DNA of 64,000 nt from VXYL01 sp965243175. GTDB taxonomy: Bacteria > Pseudomonadota > Gammaproteobacteria > Pseudomonadales > Azotimanducaceae. The translations under genes and the position numbers were made by a program. The first letter of the stretch is position 1, and the number at the start of each line of letters is the position of its first letter. The notes below the pieces were generated by a model. That model worked only from the letters and a program-made list of their open reading frames with translations, made no database searches and was not told where the DNA came from. Shown here in pieces: positions 7,877 through 16,814 of this stretch. The stretch lies in contig OZ251532.1 of assembly GCA_965243175.1 (NCBI GenBank), positions 620,001 to 684,000 of the forward strand, given 5' to 3'.

Positions 7877-9043
7877 GTGAACTTTGAAACCACGAACGAG
7901 CACCAGCTGATCCGCGACGCGATCGGCAAGGTCTGCGCCAACTTCCCGGACGAGTACTGGGCCGAGTGCGACAGCGAACACCGCTTCCCGTGGGATTTCT
8001 ACAACGCCCTCGCGGCGGACGGCTGGATCGGCATCGCCATCCCCGAAGCCTACGGCGGCAGCGGGCGCGGCATCACCGAAGCCTCCATCGTGCTCGAAGA
8101 GGTCGCCGCCTCCGGCGCAGCCATGAACGGCGCCAGCGGCATTCACCTCTCCATCTTCGGCATGCATCCGGTGGTGCGCCACGGCAGCGAGGAGATGAAG
8201 CAGAAGTACCTGCCGGAGGTGGCGCGGGGGAGTCTCCACGTCTGCTTCGGCGTCACGGAGCCGGACGCTGGCACGGACACCACCTCCATCAAGACCGCCG
8301 CCCGGCGCGAAGGCGACTACTACATCGTGCGTGGCCGCAAGGTGTGGACCACCAAGGCGCTGGATTCGCAGCGCGTGCTGCTGCTGGTGCGCACGGAGTC
8401 GCGGGAGAAGGTAGCCAAGCGCACCCAGGGCATGACGCTGCTGCTGGCCGAAATCCAGCGCCCGGAAGTGACGATTTCGCCCATCGACAAGGTGGGACGC
8501 AACGCCGTCGCCACTTGCGAGGTGGTCTACGACGACCTGCCCGTTCACGTCACCGACCGCGTTGGCGAAGAGGGCATGGGCTTCCGCTATCTGCTCGACG
8601 GCCTGAACGCCGAGCGCGTTCTGGTGGCGTCCGAAGCGCTCGGCATCGGCCGCGCCGCCCTCCGCCGAGCGGTGAACTACGCCAACGAGCGCGTCGTCTT
8701 CAACCGCCCCATCGGCATGAACCAAGGCGTCTCGTTCCCCCTCGGCGAAGCCCGAATGCGCCTGGACGCCGCCGAACTGATGATCCGCAAGGCGTCCTGG
8801 CTGCTAGACAACGACCAGCCCTGCGGCGCCGAAGCCAACATGGCCAAGTGGCTGGCCGCCGACGCCTGCTTCCAAGCCGCCGACCAAGCCGTGCAAACCC
8901 ACGGCGGCTTCGGCTACGCCAAGGAGTTCCACGTCGAACGCTACTGGCGAGAAGCCCGATTGCAACGCATCGCCCCGATCTCGCAGGAAATGGTGCTGAA
9001 CTACGTCACGGAGCACGTGCTGGGCTTGCCGAGGTCGTACTGA
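7877..9043 (+). CDS. acyl-CoA dehydrogenase
   Basis: A GTG start at 7877 (MNFETTNEHQLIRDAIGKVC) gives 388 residues, the normal family length. An ATG at 7838 would run into the divergent MaoC start, so it is less likely. Visible motifs are the N-terminal helical domain, IPEAYGGSGRGI, the FAD/substrate segment CFGVTEPDAGTDTT, the middle beta domain with GRKVWTT, and the C-terminal QTHGGFGYAKEFHVERYWREAR. The enzyme oxidises an acyl-CoA to enoyl-CoA and passes electrons to ETF. The neighbouring hydratase and lyase suggest that together they degrade a branched or dicarboxylic acyl-CoA. Chain-length specificity cannot be told. Confidence 0.9.
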   Translation: MNFETTNEHQLIRDAIGKVCANFPDEYWAECDSEHRFPWDFYNALAADGWIGIAIPEAYGGSGRGITEASIVLEEVAASGAAMNGASGIHLSIFGMHPVVRHGSEEMKQKYLPEVARGSLHVCFGVTEPDAGTDTTSIKTAARREGDYYIVRGRKVWTTKALDSQRVLLLVRTESREKVAKRTQGMTLLLAEIQRPEVTISPIDKVGRNAVATCEVVYDDLPVHVTDRVGEEGMGFRYLLDGLNAERVLVASEALGIGRAALRRAVNYANERVVFNRPIGMNQGVSFPLGEARMRLDAAELMIRKASWLLDNDQPCGAEANMAKWLAADACFQAADQAVQTHGGFGYAKEFHVERYWREARLQRIAPISQEMVLNYVTEHVLGLPRSY

Positions 9044-9155
9044 GGCTTCTGTACCGACACCGCGAATCTGTTTCTCGGCGTATCGCATGACCACCTCACA
9101 ATGCTCTCGGTCCTCACCTCAAAATCGTCGATAGCGTCCACAGCACCTTGGAGCT

Positions 9156-10703
9156 TCATCGGGACCGCAAGATTGCCTCCAATGGCCCGTCACCCCCGTC
9201 TCTGCCCGCCTTAGCCAAGCTACCCCCGCCAGCCTTCAACGATGCCAACCGCACCAAGTCGCCCTCATCCGTGTTTGCGTTAGCGCTCCGCAAGAGGCGT
9301 CCTCTGCCCCCGATCCTCGCCACCGCCAGCGTCGCATAACGCTTCACCACATCGGACGTTGACTTCCCCGCCAAGTCGATGAGCTCGTCCAGACAACCCC
9401 AACGTTCGTCACGTGCCAATGTCGTCAGTATCCAAACAGCATGATGATCGATAAAGCTCAAGTCTTCGATAGATTTAAGTAGGTGAATAGCAATCTTCGT
9501 GCATCGTCGCGCGTCCTCAGGGCGGATAACAAAAATGAGTCGCATAACACCTTCTATCGCAGGAGCTAGGCGATCTATATTCTCCAGCAAGAACGTCAGC
9601 AACTCGTCGCATGTGCGCCGTCGATCTACCGGGATCCGCCGAAGCTTTCGCACGGCAAAGTCGACCATCCTGAAGTCGATTCTCCCGTCCCTGGGGACGG
9701 CATCGACGAGCATCTCCAGCAACTCCATTGCTTGGGCATCATCCATTGACGCCTCGACTTCATGAAAGTCATCGTCGTCATCTATGTCGTAGTCCAAAGC
9801 ATCCTCAAACATGGACAACACTTCCGGTTTTCCAGATAGGAAGTCGCCCACATTTCTTAGGAGCTTGTCTGAGTATTGTCTAACGCTAAAAACGCGCGTC
9901 TTTGACAGCTGCAGAAACAAGCCGTGCTCCCTATATAGCCAAGTAGAGAACTCCATCATCGTGCGCTGCGCCTCCGCATAGGATGGAGAAAATATGTTGA
10001 AGTCATCTACCCATCGAACAAAATCAACCTCCTTCGACATTAGGCGCCGGTCGAAATCGTCGAGTAGGACTTCCGCCACCAATCTGGAAGCGTAGGGGCC
10101 CGTCGGTATTCCGCGGCCCATTTTGCCCATAATACGTCGTGCAAAAGTTGATATGAGCAACCCTGCTGCCTGCTTAGATCGTTTCGTGCTAGCCAACTTG
10201 GTAAGGAGAGATTGAAGTTTGATATGTGAGATACTAGCGTAAAAGTCTGCTATGTCCGTAACTCCTACGAAAGTAACTCCCTCTCCATGCACCTTTTCCT
10301 TCAGGCGTTCGATGTAGCCTTCATGAAGCCTCTGAGTTGTGTCATAGATCAGATCAGGGGAATCACTTGCCCGATAGGAGTAGACCCTTTCCTCTACCAA
10401 AGGTACTCTGCGTGCTTCAATGTCATTCTTGAGAAGCAAGACTAGGCAGGTATAGAAAATCATGTCTTGGGGGTGGAGGAGGTGAAGGACTCTAGTGCTT
10501 TCCTCGCCCTTGGCGGCCGTGATGGCGAGGGCCTCCATAGGACGATAGACCTCTAGGTCGACATTGCACAGGCTAGCACGAATGGCCTCCCAGTTCTCAT
10601 CCAGATCCACCCATTCAGGGAGGTTCGGTAGCATCGTGCTGTATCCGTGATTGTCGACGGCATCCTTAGCTCGATCGAGCTCCGTTTGTGTAAGCGTGAA
10701 CAT
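9156..10703 (-). CDS. reverse transcriptase with C-terminal helical repeat domain (candidate defence RT)
   Basis: The 515-residue protein carries an apparently intact polymerase core. VLHLLHPQD and EERVYSYR (about 71-111) match the RT1/RT2 region, VTDIADFYASISH (148-160) is motif A, GIPTGPYASRLVAEVLLDDFDRRL (198-221) is motif B, and FVRWVDDFNIF (228-238) is motif C with both catalytic aspartates. Residues 270-310 form an acidic linker, then about 200 residues look like HEAT-type helical repeats. No group II intron maturase X/En domain is visible and no retron structure was found. The layout resembles the Abi/UG group of antiphage RTs; that placement is inference. It is the last gene of a three-gene operon, 25 bases after the preceding stop, and the DNA is visibly AT-richer than its flanks. 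Confidence 0.85.
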   Translation of the reverse strand: MFTLTQTELDRAKDAVDNHGYSTMLPNLPEWVDLDENWEAIRASLCNVDLEVYRPMEALAITAAKGEESTRVLHLLHPQDMIFYTCLVLLLKNDIEARRVPLVEERVYSYRASDSPDLIYDTTQRLHEGYIERLKEKVHGEGVTFVGVTDIADFYASISHIKLQSLLTKLASTKRSKQAAGLLISTFARRIMGKMGRGIPTGPYASRLVAEVLLDDFDRRLMSKEVDFVRWVDDFNIFSPSYAEAQRTMMEFSTWLYREHGLFLQLSKTRVFSVRQYSDKLLRNVGDFLSGKPEVLSMFEDALDYDIDDDDDFHEVEASMDDAQAMELLEMLVDAVPRDGRIDFRMVDFAVRKLRRIPVDRRRTCDELLTFLLENIDRLAPAIEGVMRLIFVIRPEDARRCTKIAIHLLKSIEDLSFIDHHAVWILTTLARDERWGCLDELIDLAGKSTSDVVKRYATLAVARIGGRGRLLRSANANTDEGDLVRLASLKAGGGSLAKAGRDGGDGPLEAILRSR

Positions 10704-10728
10704 GTTTGGTGCCAGCTAACTATGGAGT

Positions 10729-12006
10729 TTAGGGGGACGTTGCGGCCAAGTGCAAAGAAGATTGCGCCGCCAGCCCGATAGCGCATGCAACGGCCTTGGT
10801 TGCGGCGGGGTTTCCAATCGCTACGCGACCACGAGTTGCGTCGATCTTCTTGCGGAACGGACGAATGTATCGAATTCTATCTGTCATAGTGTGCAATGAG
10901 GAGCTATCGACAAATTTGTCGGAATCAATAGCAGCAAGCGGGAGGACGCCCTGATTTGGCGACAGTACGACTGCTCGCGGGGGCGGCTGTTTATGAGTAG
11001 ATAGTAAGGTTCTGACAGCTAGAGCGTCCCTAGAAAAGACATTGAGTTGATCTGCCAACCATTCAATGGACGCTCCATAGTCCATCGACTCTAGGTCAGT
11101 CAGTTTTTCGTTTCGGTATGCGGCGACCCAAGTCTTGCTCTCCTGAGCTGTCTCGTCTGGCTGGATGCGCACAAGCACCGCGGTAAAGAGGGGAGAGGTT
11201 CGAAGCGGTTCATCTAGCGTGACAGCGACAGTGCGCTGGTCCCGAAGTAGGAGACGATGGCCTAGTTCGGCATGGGGCTCGTAATAGAGAAGCGAGTTCG
11301 GACCAGTGAGCCACTCATTCCAGAGCCACTTGCACGTCGATCGACCCTCTATCTCCCTAAGGCCAACACCAACGCGCTCAAGGCTGAGATTGTCGAGAAT
11401 AGCGCTGGCGTAGTGTCGTAGAGCGGTCGAGCCCGTCGTGAGCCGATCTGCAAGAATATCCATAGCCTGCGAGAGGTTCTCGACGTGCCGGATCCATCCA
11501 TCGGGATCAGCACGGCAAAGCGCTACCAGAACGTGGCCGGCGTACTCTGGGGAGAACGACGGCGATGTGCGGATACGCTCGAGGCAGGAGCGCGCTGCAT
11601 TGGTTTGGCTTGCTAGCTCAGTCGCAGTGCGCAGAACTTGATAAAACAACGGTGCCTTGTCGCGAGCCACTAATGCTGGGAGTACCTCAAGCACCTCGTG
11701 AGCACGAATGAGCGCGGCCAAATCAACAAGCACACGAGTGTCTTTACCGGGTACCTCCCGTCCGTGCATCGCCAGCAGATCTCGTATGGCGAGGCGCCAG
11801 CGCCCCTGCGCGGCTGGTACCAAACCATCGTAGATGGCCCGGATATCATCAGCCAGATCATCCCTAATTCCGATCTGTTGCTCAAACGGACGAAAAGCCC
11901 ACCGGCCAATGTCCTCCTTGAAGTAGGCGTCTAGGCCGATCTGCAGCCAGCGGCACACGTCTTCGGCGGTGGCGTCGTTGGCGTCGAACTGAATCCGTTC
12001 CTGCAT
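10729..12006 (-). CDS. unrecognised protein, middle gene of the RT operon
   Basis: I do not recognise this 425-residue protein. The first 220 residues look largely alpha-helical, with repeated helices rich in Leu, Ala and Arg (for example LAALIRAHEVLEVLPALVAR and a segment reading HVLVALCRADPDGWIRHV). The central part looks more like a mixed alpha/beta fold (RTVAVTLDEPL, LFTAVLVRIQPDE). The C-terminal 70 residues are basic then alanine-rich. No signal peptide or nuclease motif is evident. It sits 24 bases after the first gene's stop and 25 bases before the reverse transcriptase, on the same strand with similar AT-richer composition. A joint role with the RT is inferred from that spacing alone. 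Confidence 0.7.
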   Translation of the reverse strand: MQERIQFDANDATAEDVCRWLQIGLDAYFKEDIGRWAFRPFEQQIGIRDDLADDIRAIYDGLVPAAQGRWRLAIRDLLAMHGREVPGKDTRVLVDLAALIRAHEVLEVLPALVARDKAPLFYQVLRTATELASQTNAARSCLERIRTSPSFSPEYAGHVLVALCRADPDGWIRHVENLSQAMDILADRLTTGSTALRHYASAILDNLSLERVGVGLREIEGRSTCKWLWNEWLTGPNSLLYYEPHAELGHRLLLRDQRTVAVTLDEPLRTSPLFTAVLVRIQPDETAQESKTWVAAYRNEKLTDLESMDYGASIEWLADQLNVFSRDALAVRTLLSTHKQPPPRAVVLSPNQGVLPLAAIDSDKFVDSSSLHTMTDRIRYIRPFRKKIDATRGRVAIGNPAATKAVACAIGLAAQSSLHLAATSP

Positions 12007-12030
12007 CTTGATGCTCCTAGCCCCAAAGAG

Positions 12031-13053
12031 CTAACCGTTGGTCAGCGCCTTCAGCGCTGCACCTAGCTGCGCCACCGTTCGGCCGTTCAAGAGCCTGTGG
12101 GCGAAGACTGGGTCCGTGGTCTCGTCCGACGGTGCCGGCAACGCACCCAGCAGCTCGATCTCAAACGTCGCCTCCCCAGTGAGCATGTTGCTCTCTATCG
12201 ACTTCGTTACCCGCTCGGGGCAGCCATCCACCGATGGCCGGGCTGCCGCAAGTGCATGAAGATCCACCGTGCTGCCCCAGCTGCGCTGGTTCCGCGCAGA
12301 GACGCTGTCGGGCCACGTCTTGAAGCGCCGGTGGCTGCCGGCGTCGGCAAATGTCGGCCGGGCCGAAGCGCACGCAGAGAGGGTTCGAGGTGAGAAGTGC
12401 ATTGCTGCTAGCAGTGTGCCCTGTTGATGATGCACCAAGCCTAGCAAGTCGCGGATACGTTGGGCGAGTGCCGTGGTGCCCTCGCCTTGGACGCCCATCG
12501 GCAGCGCGTCCCTGCGAGTGAACCAGACGACGGAGTGAGTGTCGCCAAGCGGCGGCGCGGGAGCGAGCCGCACTTTCCGCAAGCTAGCAGGCTTGCCGCG
12601 CCACTTGTCGACGTCTGCGTTCGAGATTTCCGCGGAGCGCGTCGGCAGCACCAACCCCTCCCCTGCAAGCCGACCCTGGTCGCCTTCCGACATCATATTG
12701 CCCAACACCCACGCTGCCACGACACAGGTAACCTCCACGTCGAATGGGCTCGGAGCGTCGACACTACCAAGCCTTATGTCGGGTGGCACTGCCGGCAAGG
12801 AAGACGCGACGGAGTATCTGCGCGTCCGAAGGTCGTCCAATGCCTGCACGAGCTGCTCGGGTTGAGCGTAATCGTCAAAGGTGCTGAGTTCGCCCATCCA
12901 AGCCAGTACGTTGGCCGTCCACGCCGGATCGATCAGATCGTTCTCAAGACCATCGACCATGTTGCAGGCAACGATCTGACCACCTACGCAGCATAGCAGA
13001 CGGTCGATGACTTGCTCCTTGGTCAACGGCGTTGGTCGGGACGGCTGGCGCAT
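12031..13053 (-). CDS. unrecognised protein, first gene of the RT operon
   Basis: I start it at ATG 13053 (MRQPSRPTPLTKEQVIDRLL), giving 340 residues. A GTG at 13143 would add 30 residues and overlap the stop of an unrelated small gene. The N-terminal 80 residues are helical with two cysteines (LLCCVGGQIVACNM). The middle contains VEVTCVVAAWVLGNMMSEGDQG and a segment VVWFTRRDALP. The C-terminal third has FEIELLGALPAPSDETTDP, ending in a helix. I see no known catalytic motif. Close spacing to the next gene places it in one transcript with the reverse transcriptase. Its GC content is closer to the chromosome than that of the RT gene. The function is unknown. Confidence 0.65.
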   Translation of the reverse strand: MRQPSRPTPLTKEQVIDRLLCCVGGQIVACNMVDGLENDLIDPAWTANVLAWMGELSTFDDYAQPEQLVQALDDLRTRRYSVASSLPAVPPDIRLGSVDAPSPFDVEVTCVVAAWVLGNMMSEGDQGRLAGEGLVLPTRSAEISNADVDKWRGKPASLRKVRLAPAPPLGDTHSVVWFTRRDALPMGVQGEGTTALAQRIRDLLGLVHHQQGTLLAAMHFSPRTLSACASARPTFADAGSHRRFKTWPDSVSARNQRSWGSTVDLHALAAARPSVDGCPERVTKSIESNMLTGEATFEIELLGALPAPSDETTDPVFAHRLLNGRTVAQLGAALKALTNG

Positions 13054-13132
13054 GCCTGCATTCTCACTCAGCGACGGATGCCAAGCAACCACGCAACCAC
13101 ACCAACGCACCTTGGTGGAAATCGGCTTGGCG

Positions 13133-13324
13133 TCATGGGGCACCGATCAACGAAGTCAGCGCAAGCAGCACAGCGATCAGCGCGAGTACCGCGGCTAGGC
13201 AGAATGCGAATCCCAGGCGGACGGCGCCCATCGCGCCGCCGCGCCGTCCGAGAGTCCATCCGCGCCATAGCGTGGCGACGCAAAGCAGCAGGACGACCAG
13301 CGCGAGGCCGTTGACGATGTTCAT
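13133..13324 (-). CDS. small membrane protein, two transmembrane helices
   Basis: The 63-residue product is almost entirely two hydrophobic helices (MNIVNGLALVVLLLCVATLW and LGFAFCLAAVLALIAVLLAL) joined by a Gly/Arg loop (RGWTLGRRGG), with the loop probably cytoplasmic. It lies 34 bases after the oxidoreductase gene on the same strand, so it probably ends that transcript. I do not recognise a family. Confidence 0.55.
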   Translation of the reverse strand: MNIVNGLALVVLLLCVATLWRGWTLGRRGGAMGAVRLGFAFCLAAVLALIAVLLALTSLIGAP

Positions 13325-13358
13325 GCGGTGCCAGAACCGCTGCTTGACGCCCCGCCGT

Positions 13359-14357
13359 TCAGCCCAGATTCACCACCATCTTGCCAGTGTTCGCGCCCGT
13401 GAAGAGGCCGATGAAGGCTTCCGGGGCCTTCTCCAAGCCCTCGAAGACCGTTTCGCGGTACTTCAGGCGGCCGCTGGTGACCCAGGCGGTCATGTCGCGC
13501 ATGAAGTCGGCGCGCAGGTGTTCGAAGTTGGAGACGATGAAGCCTTTGAGGGTTAGGCCCATGCCGATGGCGATGGTGAGGTTGTTGGGACCGGGTACCG
13601 GTGCCGTCGCGTTGTATTGGGCGATGGCGCCGCAGAGGGGGATGCGGCCGTTGGGTCTCATGCAGTTGAGGGCGGCTTGCAGGTGGTCTCCGCCTACGTT
13701 GTCGAAGTAGACGTCCACGCCTTCCGGGGCGCCCTCGCGGATGTGGCGTTCCAAGTGGCCTTCGCGGTAGTCGAAGGCGTGGTCGAAGCCGAGGTCGTCC
13801 ACCAGGTGGCGCACTTTTTCCGCGCCGCCTGCGCTGCCCACCACGGTGCAGCCTTTGATCTTGGCGATCTGGCCGACCGCGCTGCCTACGGCACCGGCCG
13901 CGCCGGAGACGAAGACCGTCTCGGCTTCCTGAAGCGCGCCGACGTCCAGCAGGCCGACGTAGGCGGTCATGCCGGGCATTCCCAATACGCCGAGGTAGGC
14001 GGAGGCCGGGGCGTGGAGTTCGCCCACGCGGCGCAGTCGGCGGGCTTCGGCGACGAAGGCTTCGCGCCAGCCGTAGTGGGATTCGACGTGAGTGCCGACC
14101 GGCAGTTGCGGGTTGTTGGAGCGCACCACCTTGCCGATGGCGCCGCCGGTGAGCGCTTCGCCGATTTGGAAGGGCGGCGTGTAGGACTTGCGGTCGATCA
14201 TGCGCCCGCGCATGTACGGATCGACCGACATGCAGACGTTCTCCACCAAGACCTCGCCATCGCCCGGTTCCGGCAGGTCGACCTCGCGCACGGCGAAGTC
14301 CTCGTTCTTCGGCAGGCCGACCGGACGGCTGGCCAACGCGATCACTCTCGTTTTCAC
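13359..14357 (-). CDS. NADP-dependent zinc-independent medium-chain oxidoreductase
   Basis: A GTG start at 14357 with AAGGGGAG 4 bases upstream gives 332 residues, the normal length for this family (leukotriene B4 12-hydroxydehydrogenase/CurA-like). Motifs are VCMSVDPYMRGRM, the nucleotide-binding VFVSGAAGAVGSAVGQIAK, DVYFDNVGGDHL, and GFIVSNFEH. The family reduces the C=C bond of enals, enones or prostaglandin-like substrates with NADPH. The structural zinc ligands of alcohol dehydrogenases are absent, as expected. It follows the transglutaminase-like gene by 56 bases. Its connection to the EF-P genes upstream is probably only positional. Confidence 0.9.
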   Translation of the reverse strand: MKTRVIALASRPVGLPKNEDFAVREVDLPEPGDGEVLVENVCMSVDPYMRGRMIDRKSYTPPFQIGEALTGGAIGKVVRSNNPQLPVGTHVESHYGWREAFVAEARRLRRVGELHAPASAYLGVLGMPGMTAYVGLLDVGALQEAETVFVSGAAGAVGSAVGQIAKIKGCTVVGSAGGAEKVRHLVDDLGFDHAFDYREGHLERHIREGAPEGVDVYFDNVGGDHLQAALNCMRPNGRIPLCGAIAQYNATAPVPGPNNLTIAIGMGLTLKGFIVSNFEHLRADFMRDMTAWVTSGRLKYRETVFEGLEKAPEAFIGLFTGANTGKMVVNLG

Positions 14358-14413
14358 ATCGCTCCCCTTGTTCCTCGAACGGCACCCTGACGTAGAGCGC
14401 CGCTTGCGCTCGA

Positions 14414-15880
14414 TCATAGCGCCGGCTGGTACTCCGCTGCCACGACTCGAAAACGCAACGTCGGCAGTTGCGCGATGGCGTCGAGGGCCGTGGCGGGCGG
14501 CAAGGGCAGATGCGTCGCGTCCGCCGGTGCCTGCTCCCAAGTGGGATCGACGCTGTGCCAAGCGCCGTCGATCGCCACTTCGTTCCAAGCGTGGGGCGCG
14601 AAGACGCCTGCTTCGTCCGAGGCTTCCGAGGGCCGGTACGCTAGGCCGACCACCGTGCGCGTCGGCAATCCTACGGCGCGGCCCAGGGTCGTGTAGAAGT
14701 CCGCGAACTCCGTACAGTCGCCACGGCGCTCGCGGAGCGTGTCGAAGACCGTGCGCGGGCCGGTGGCGTCGCTGTAGCGCAGGAAGCGGGAGACGAAGCG
14801 CGTCAGCGCCGCGACCTTGTCGCTCGCCGTGTCCACTCCGGCCACGGCCCGCTCGGCCAGCTTGCGCAAGCGTTCGTCGTCCGCTGGAAAGCTCACCGTC
14901 GCCGTGGTCGCTTGCGCCGTCTCGTCCGCGTTCGCTACCGGCTGCGGGGCGATGCTGCCGTTGAGCCGCGCATCCGGTGTTCCGCCCAGCCAAGCCGAGG
15001 TTTGCCGCGATGCCGGTTCGATGGCCAAGGTGATTCGCCGCAAGCCCTGGGGATTGGCGATGGCGCGGTCCACGGGGACTCGATGCGCGGCGGATGCGAA
15101 CAGCGGCGCCTCGTCTTGCCAAGCGCGGGCGGTGTGCGCGTCGGCGACCTTGCGGATGCTGAACAGATTGCCCATCGCCATGCCGAGGGGGGCGTGGTCG
15201 CGGTCGAGCTGGATGCGCACTTCGTCGCGGCCAGCTTTGACGACCACTGCCCCCGACGGTTCAAGCGCTTGCAGCCGCCAGAGATCGTCGACAACTTCCA
15301 AGCGGTCGAAGTCGATGGATCGGGCGCTTCTCGTGGCACCGGGCTGCGGCGCATCGAACGAGAGCCAATGCTCGACGGCCAAGTAGTCCGCGAGCGTGAA
15401 GTCGAACGCGACCTCGCGCTCTCGCACCTTGTCTTGTTGGGAGATTCTCGCCGTGCCGCCTTCGATCGTGACTCGCGTGTGCGTCTCGCCGCCCGCGGCA
15501 ACGTGCTCGGCGTACAGGAAGGGATGCGGCGGGCTGGCACCGAAGACCAGCCGTTCTTCGATGCGGGTCGGCGTCTCCCTGGCCAGCGCGAAGCGCAACT
15601 CCGTGTGGAACTCGAACTCGCCCTTGGAACCTCGACCATGCCACGTCCGGTAGTGGCCGATGGGCACATGCCGGTAGACCACCGCGTACCAACGTTCACC
15701 AGCGAGACGGGCCGCGATCTCGCTTGTGGGGTCGGACGGCTGGGTTAACCAGAGCAGCGCGGCGACGACGCCAATCGTCGCGGCAACCGCCACCACCAGC
15801 ACGAACGGCGGACTGGCCGCGCCACTCGAAGTGCCTCGCCGCTGTGCGCTGGCCTTCGCTCGGCGACGAGTCGGCGCCAT
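14414..15880 (-). CDS. membrane-anchored transglutaminase-like protein
   Basis: The 488-residue protein has a basic cytoplasmic tail, one transmembrane helix at about residues 25-45 (PPFVLVVAVAATIGVVAALL) and a large predicted periplasmic part. Near residues 375-470 it has the transglutaminase-like triad context: RRGDCTEFA (Cys), FAPHAWNEV (His) and HSVDPTWEQ (Asp). These folds act as cysteine proteases or acyl transferases. The middle portion (80-300) resembles a beta-rich domain common upstream of such cores. It starts 17 bases after epmA on the same strand. The triad is visible, so it is probably active; the substrate is unknown. Confidence 0.8.
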   Translation of the reverse strand: MAPTRRRAKASAQRRGTSSGAASPPFVLVVAVAATIGVVAALLWLTQPSDPTSEIAARLAGERWYAVVYRHVPIGHYRTWHGRGSKGEFEFHTELRFALARETPTRIEERLVFGASPPHPFLYAEHVAAGGETHTRVTIEGGTARISQQDKVREREVAFDFTLADYLAVEHWLSFDAPQPGATRSARSIDFDRLEVVDDLWRLQALEPSGAVVVKAGRDEVRIQLDRDHAPLGMAMGNLFSIRKVADAHTARAWQDEAPLFASAAHRVPVDRAIANPQGLRRITLAIEPASRQTSAWLGGTPDARLNGSIAPQPVANADETAQATTATVSFPADDERLRKLAERAVAGVDTASDKVAALTRFVSRFLRYSDATGPRTVFDTLRERRGDCTEFADFYTTLGRAVGLPTRTVVGLAYRPSEASDEAGVFAPHAWNEVAIDGAWHSVDPTWEQAPADATHLPLPPATALDAIAQLPTLRFRVVAAEYQPAL

Positions 15881-15897
15881 GTCTCAGAGGCGCCGAG

Positions 15898-16812
15898 TCA
15901 CGCGCGTTGCCAATCGAAAGCGAGCGTCTCGCCGATGCGCTCGCAGCCGAGCTTGAGCGCGAGCAGCCGGTCGAAGCCCACCGCGACGCCGGCGCAGTTC
16001 GGCAGCCCGGAACGTTGCGCGGCCACGAGCGCGGCATCGGGCGACACCGCCGACAGGCCGAGCCTTTGGCGGCGCTTCGCATCCGCCACCATGCGCCGTT
16101 CCAGTTCGTTCGAATCCGTCAACTCGTTGTAGCCGTTGGCGATTTCCACGCCTTCGACGACCAGCTCGAAGCGCTCCGCCGCGCCTTCGGCGTCCAGCTT
16201 CGCCAGCGCGGCCTGGTTGGCGGGAAACGGCGTCACGAACAGGCGCGGCGCGTTCGTTTCGCGCAACGCAAGGTCGAACAGGAAGCCATGCGCCTGCACG
16301 GCATCCGTGGCCGTGGCCATCCCGAGACGGTTGGCGGCTTCGATCACGCCGGACTCGTCGAGCGCCTCAACATCCACGCCGAGATTCCGCAACAGGTCGG
16401 CGTAGCTGCGCCGTTCATAAGGCGAGGGCCCCAGCAGCGCATCCACCAGCGCCGCCACCTCGTCCATCAACTGCTCGGCGTCGAAACCCAGCCGGTACCA
16501 CTCGATCATCGTGAACTCGGGGTTGTGCCAGCGGCCTTCCTCGCCGCGGCGGAAGACCGGGCCTAGCTGGTAGATGGACGGTGCGCCAGCCGCCAGCAGG
16601 CGCTTCATGTGGAACTCCGGCGAAGTTTGCAAATGGCGGCCATCCTCGGTGCGCAGGCTCTCGATGGCGGGGTCGGTCACCGTGTGCCGCCCAAGCACCG
16701 GGGTTTGCACTTCCAGCACTTGCCGATCGGCGAAGAACCGGCGCACGGTCTGCATCGCGGACGCCCTCGCGTGCAGCGCTTCGAGGCTGCACGAAGGCCG
16801 CCAGTCCGCCAC
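15898..16812 (-). CDS. epmA: elongation factor P beta-lysine ligase EpmA
   Basis: This is a class II lysyl-tRNA synthetase paralogue without the anticodon-binding domain (304 aa). The GTG start at 16812 gives an N-terminus aligning with EpmA (ADWRPSCSLEALHARASAMQ). Class II motifs are visible: RRFFADRQVLEVQTPVL (motif 1), PVFRRGEEGRWHNPEFTMIEWY (motif 2 region), and GVAVGFDRLLALKLG (motif 3). EpmA attaches beta-lysine to the conserved lysine of EF-P. It begins 2 bases after the EF-P stop, so the two are co-transcribed and probably co-translated. The product of the divergent epmB makes the beta-lysine. The whole arrangement supports the assignment strongly. Confidence 0.95.
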   Translation of the reverse strand: MADWRPSCSLEALHARASAMQTVRRFFADRQVLEVQTPVLGRHTVTDPAIESLRTEDGRHLQTSPEFHMKRLLAAGAPSIYQLGPVFRRGEEGRWHNPEFTMIEWYRLGFDAEQLMDEVAALVDALLGPSPYERRSYADLLRNLGVDVEALDESGVIEAANRLGMATATDAVQAHGFLFDLALRETNAPRLFVTPFPANQAALAKLDAEGAAERFELVVEGVEIANGYNELTDSNELERRMVADAKRRQRLGLSAVSPDAALVAAQRSGLPNCAGVAVGFDRLLALKLGCERIGETLAFDWQRA

Positions 16813-16814
16813 CG

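Noticed and set aside
6346..7941. A single fused MaoC-CitE-like protein
   Set aside because: The MaoC is in a different frame with its own stop at 7365; the repeat units only keep the CitE-like frame open upstream.
9044..9155. Retron msr-msd or DRT2-like non-coding RNA beside the RT
   Set aside because: The 112 bases downstream of the RT and those upstream of the first gene show no strong long stem or repeat that I could support by eye.
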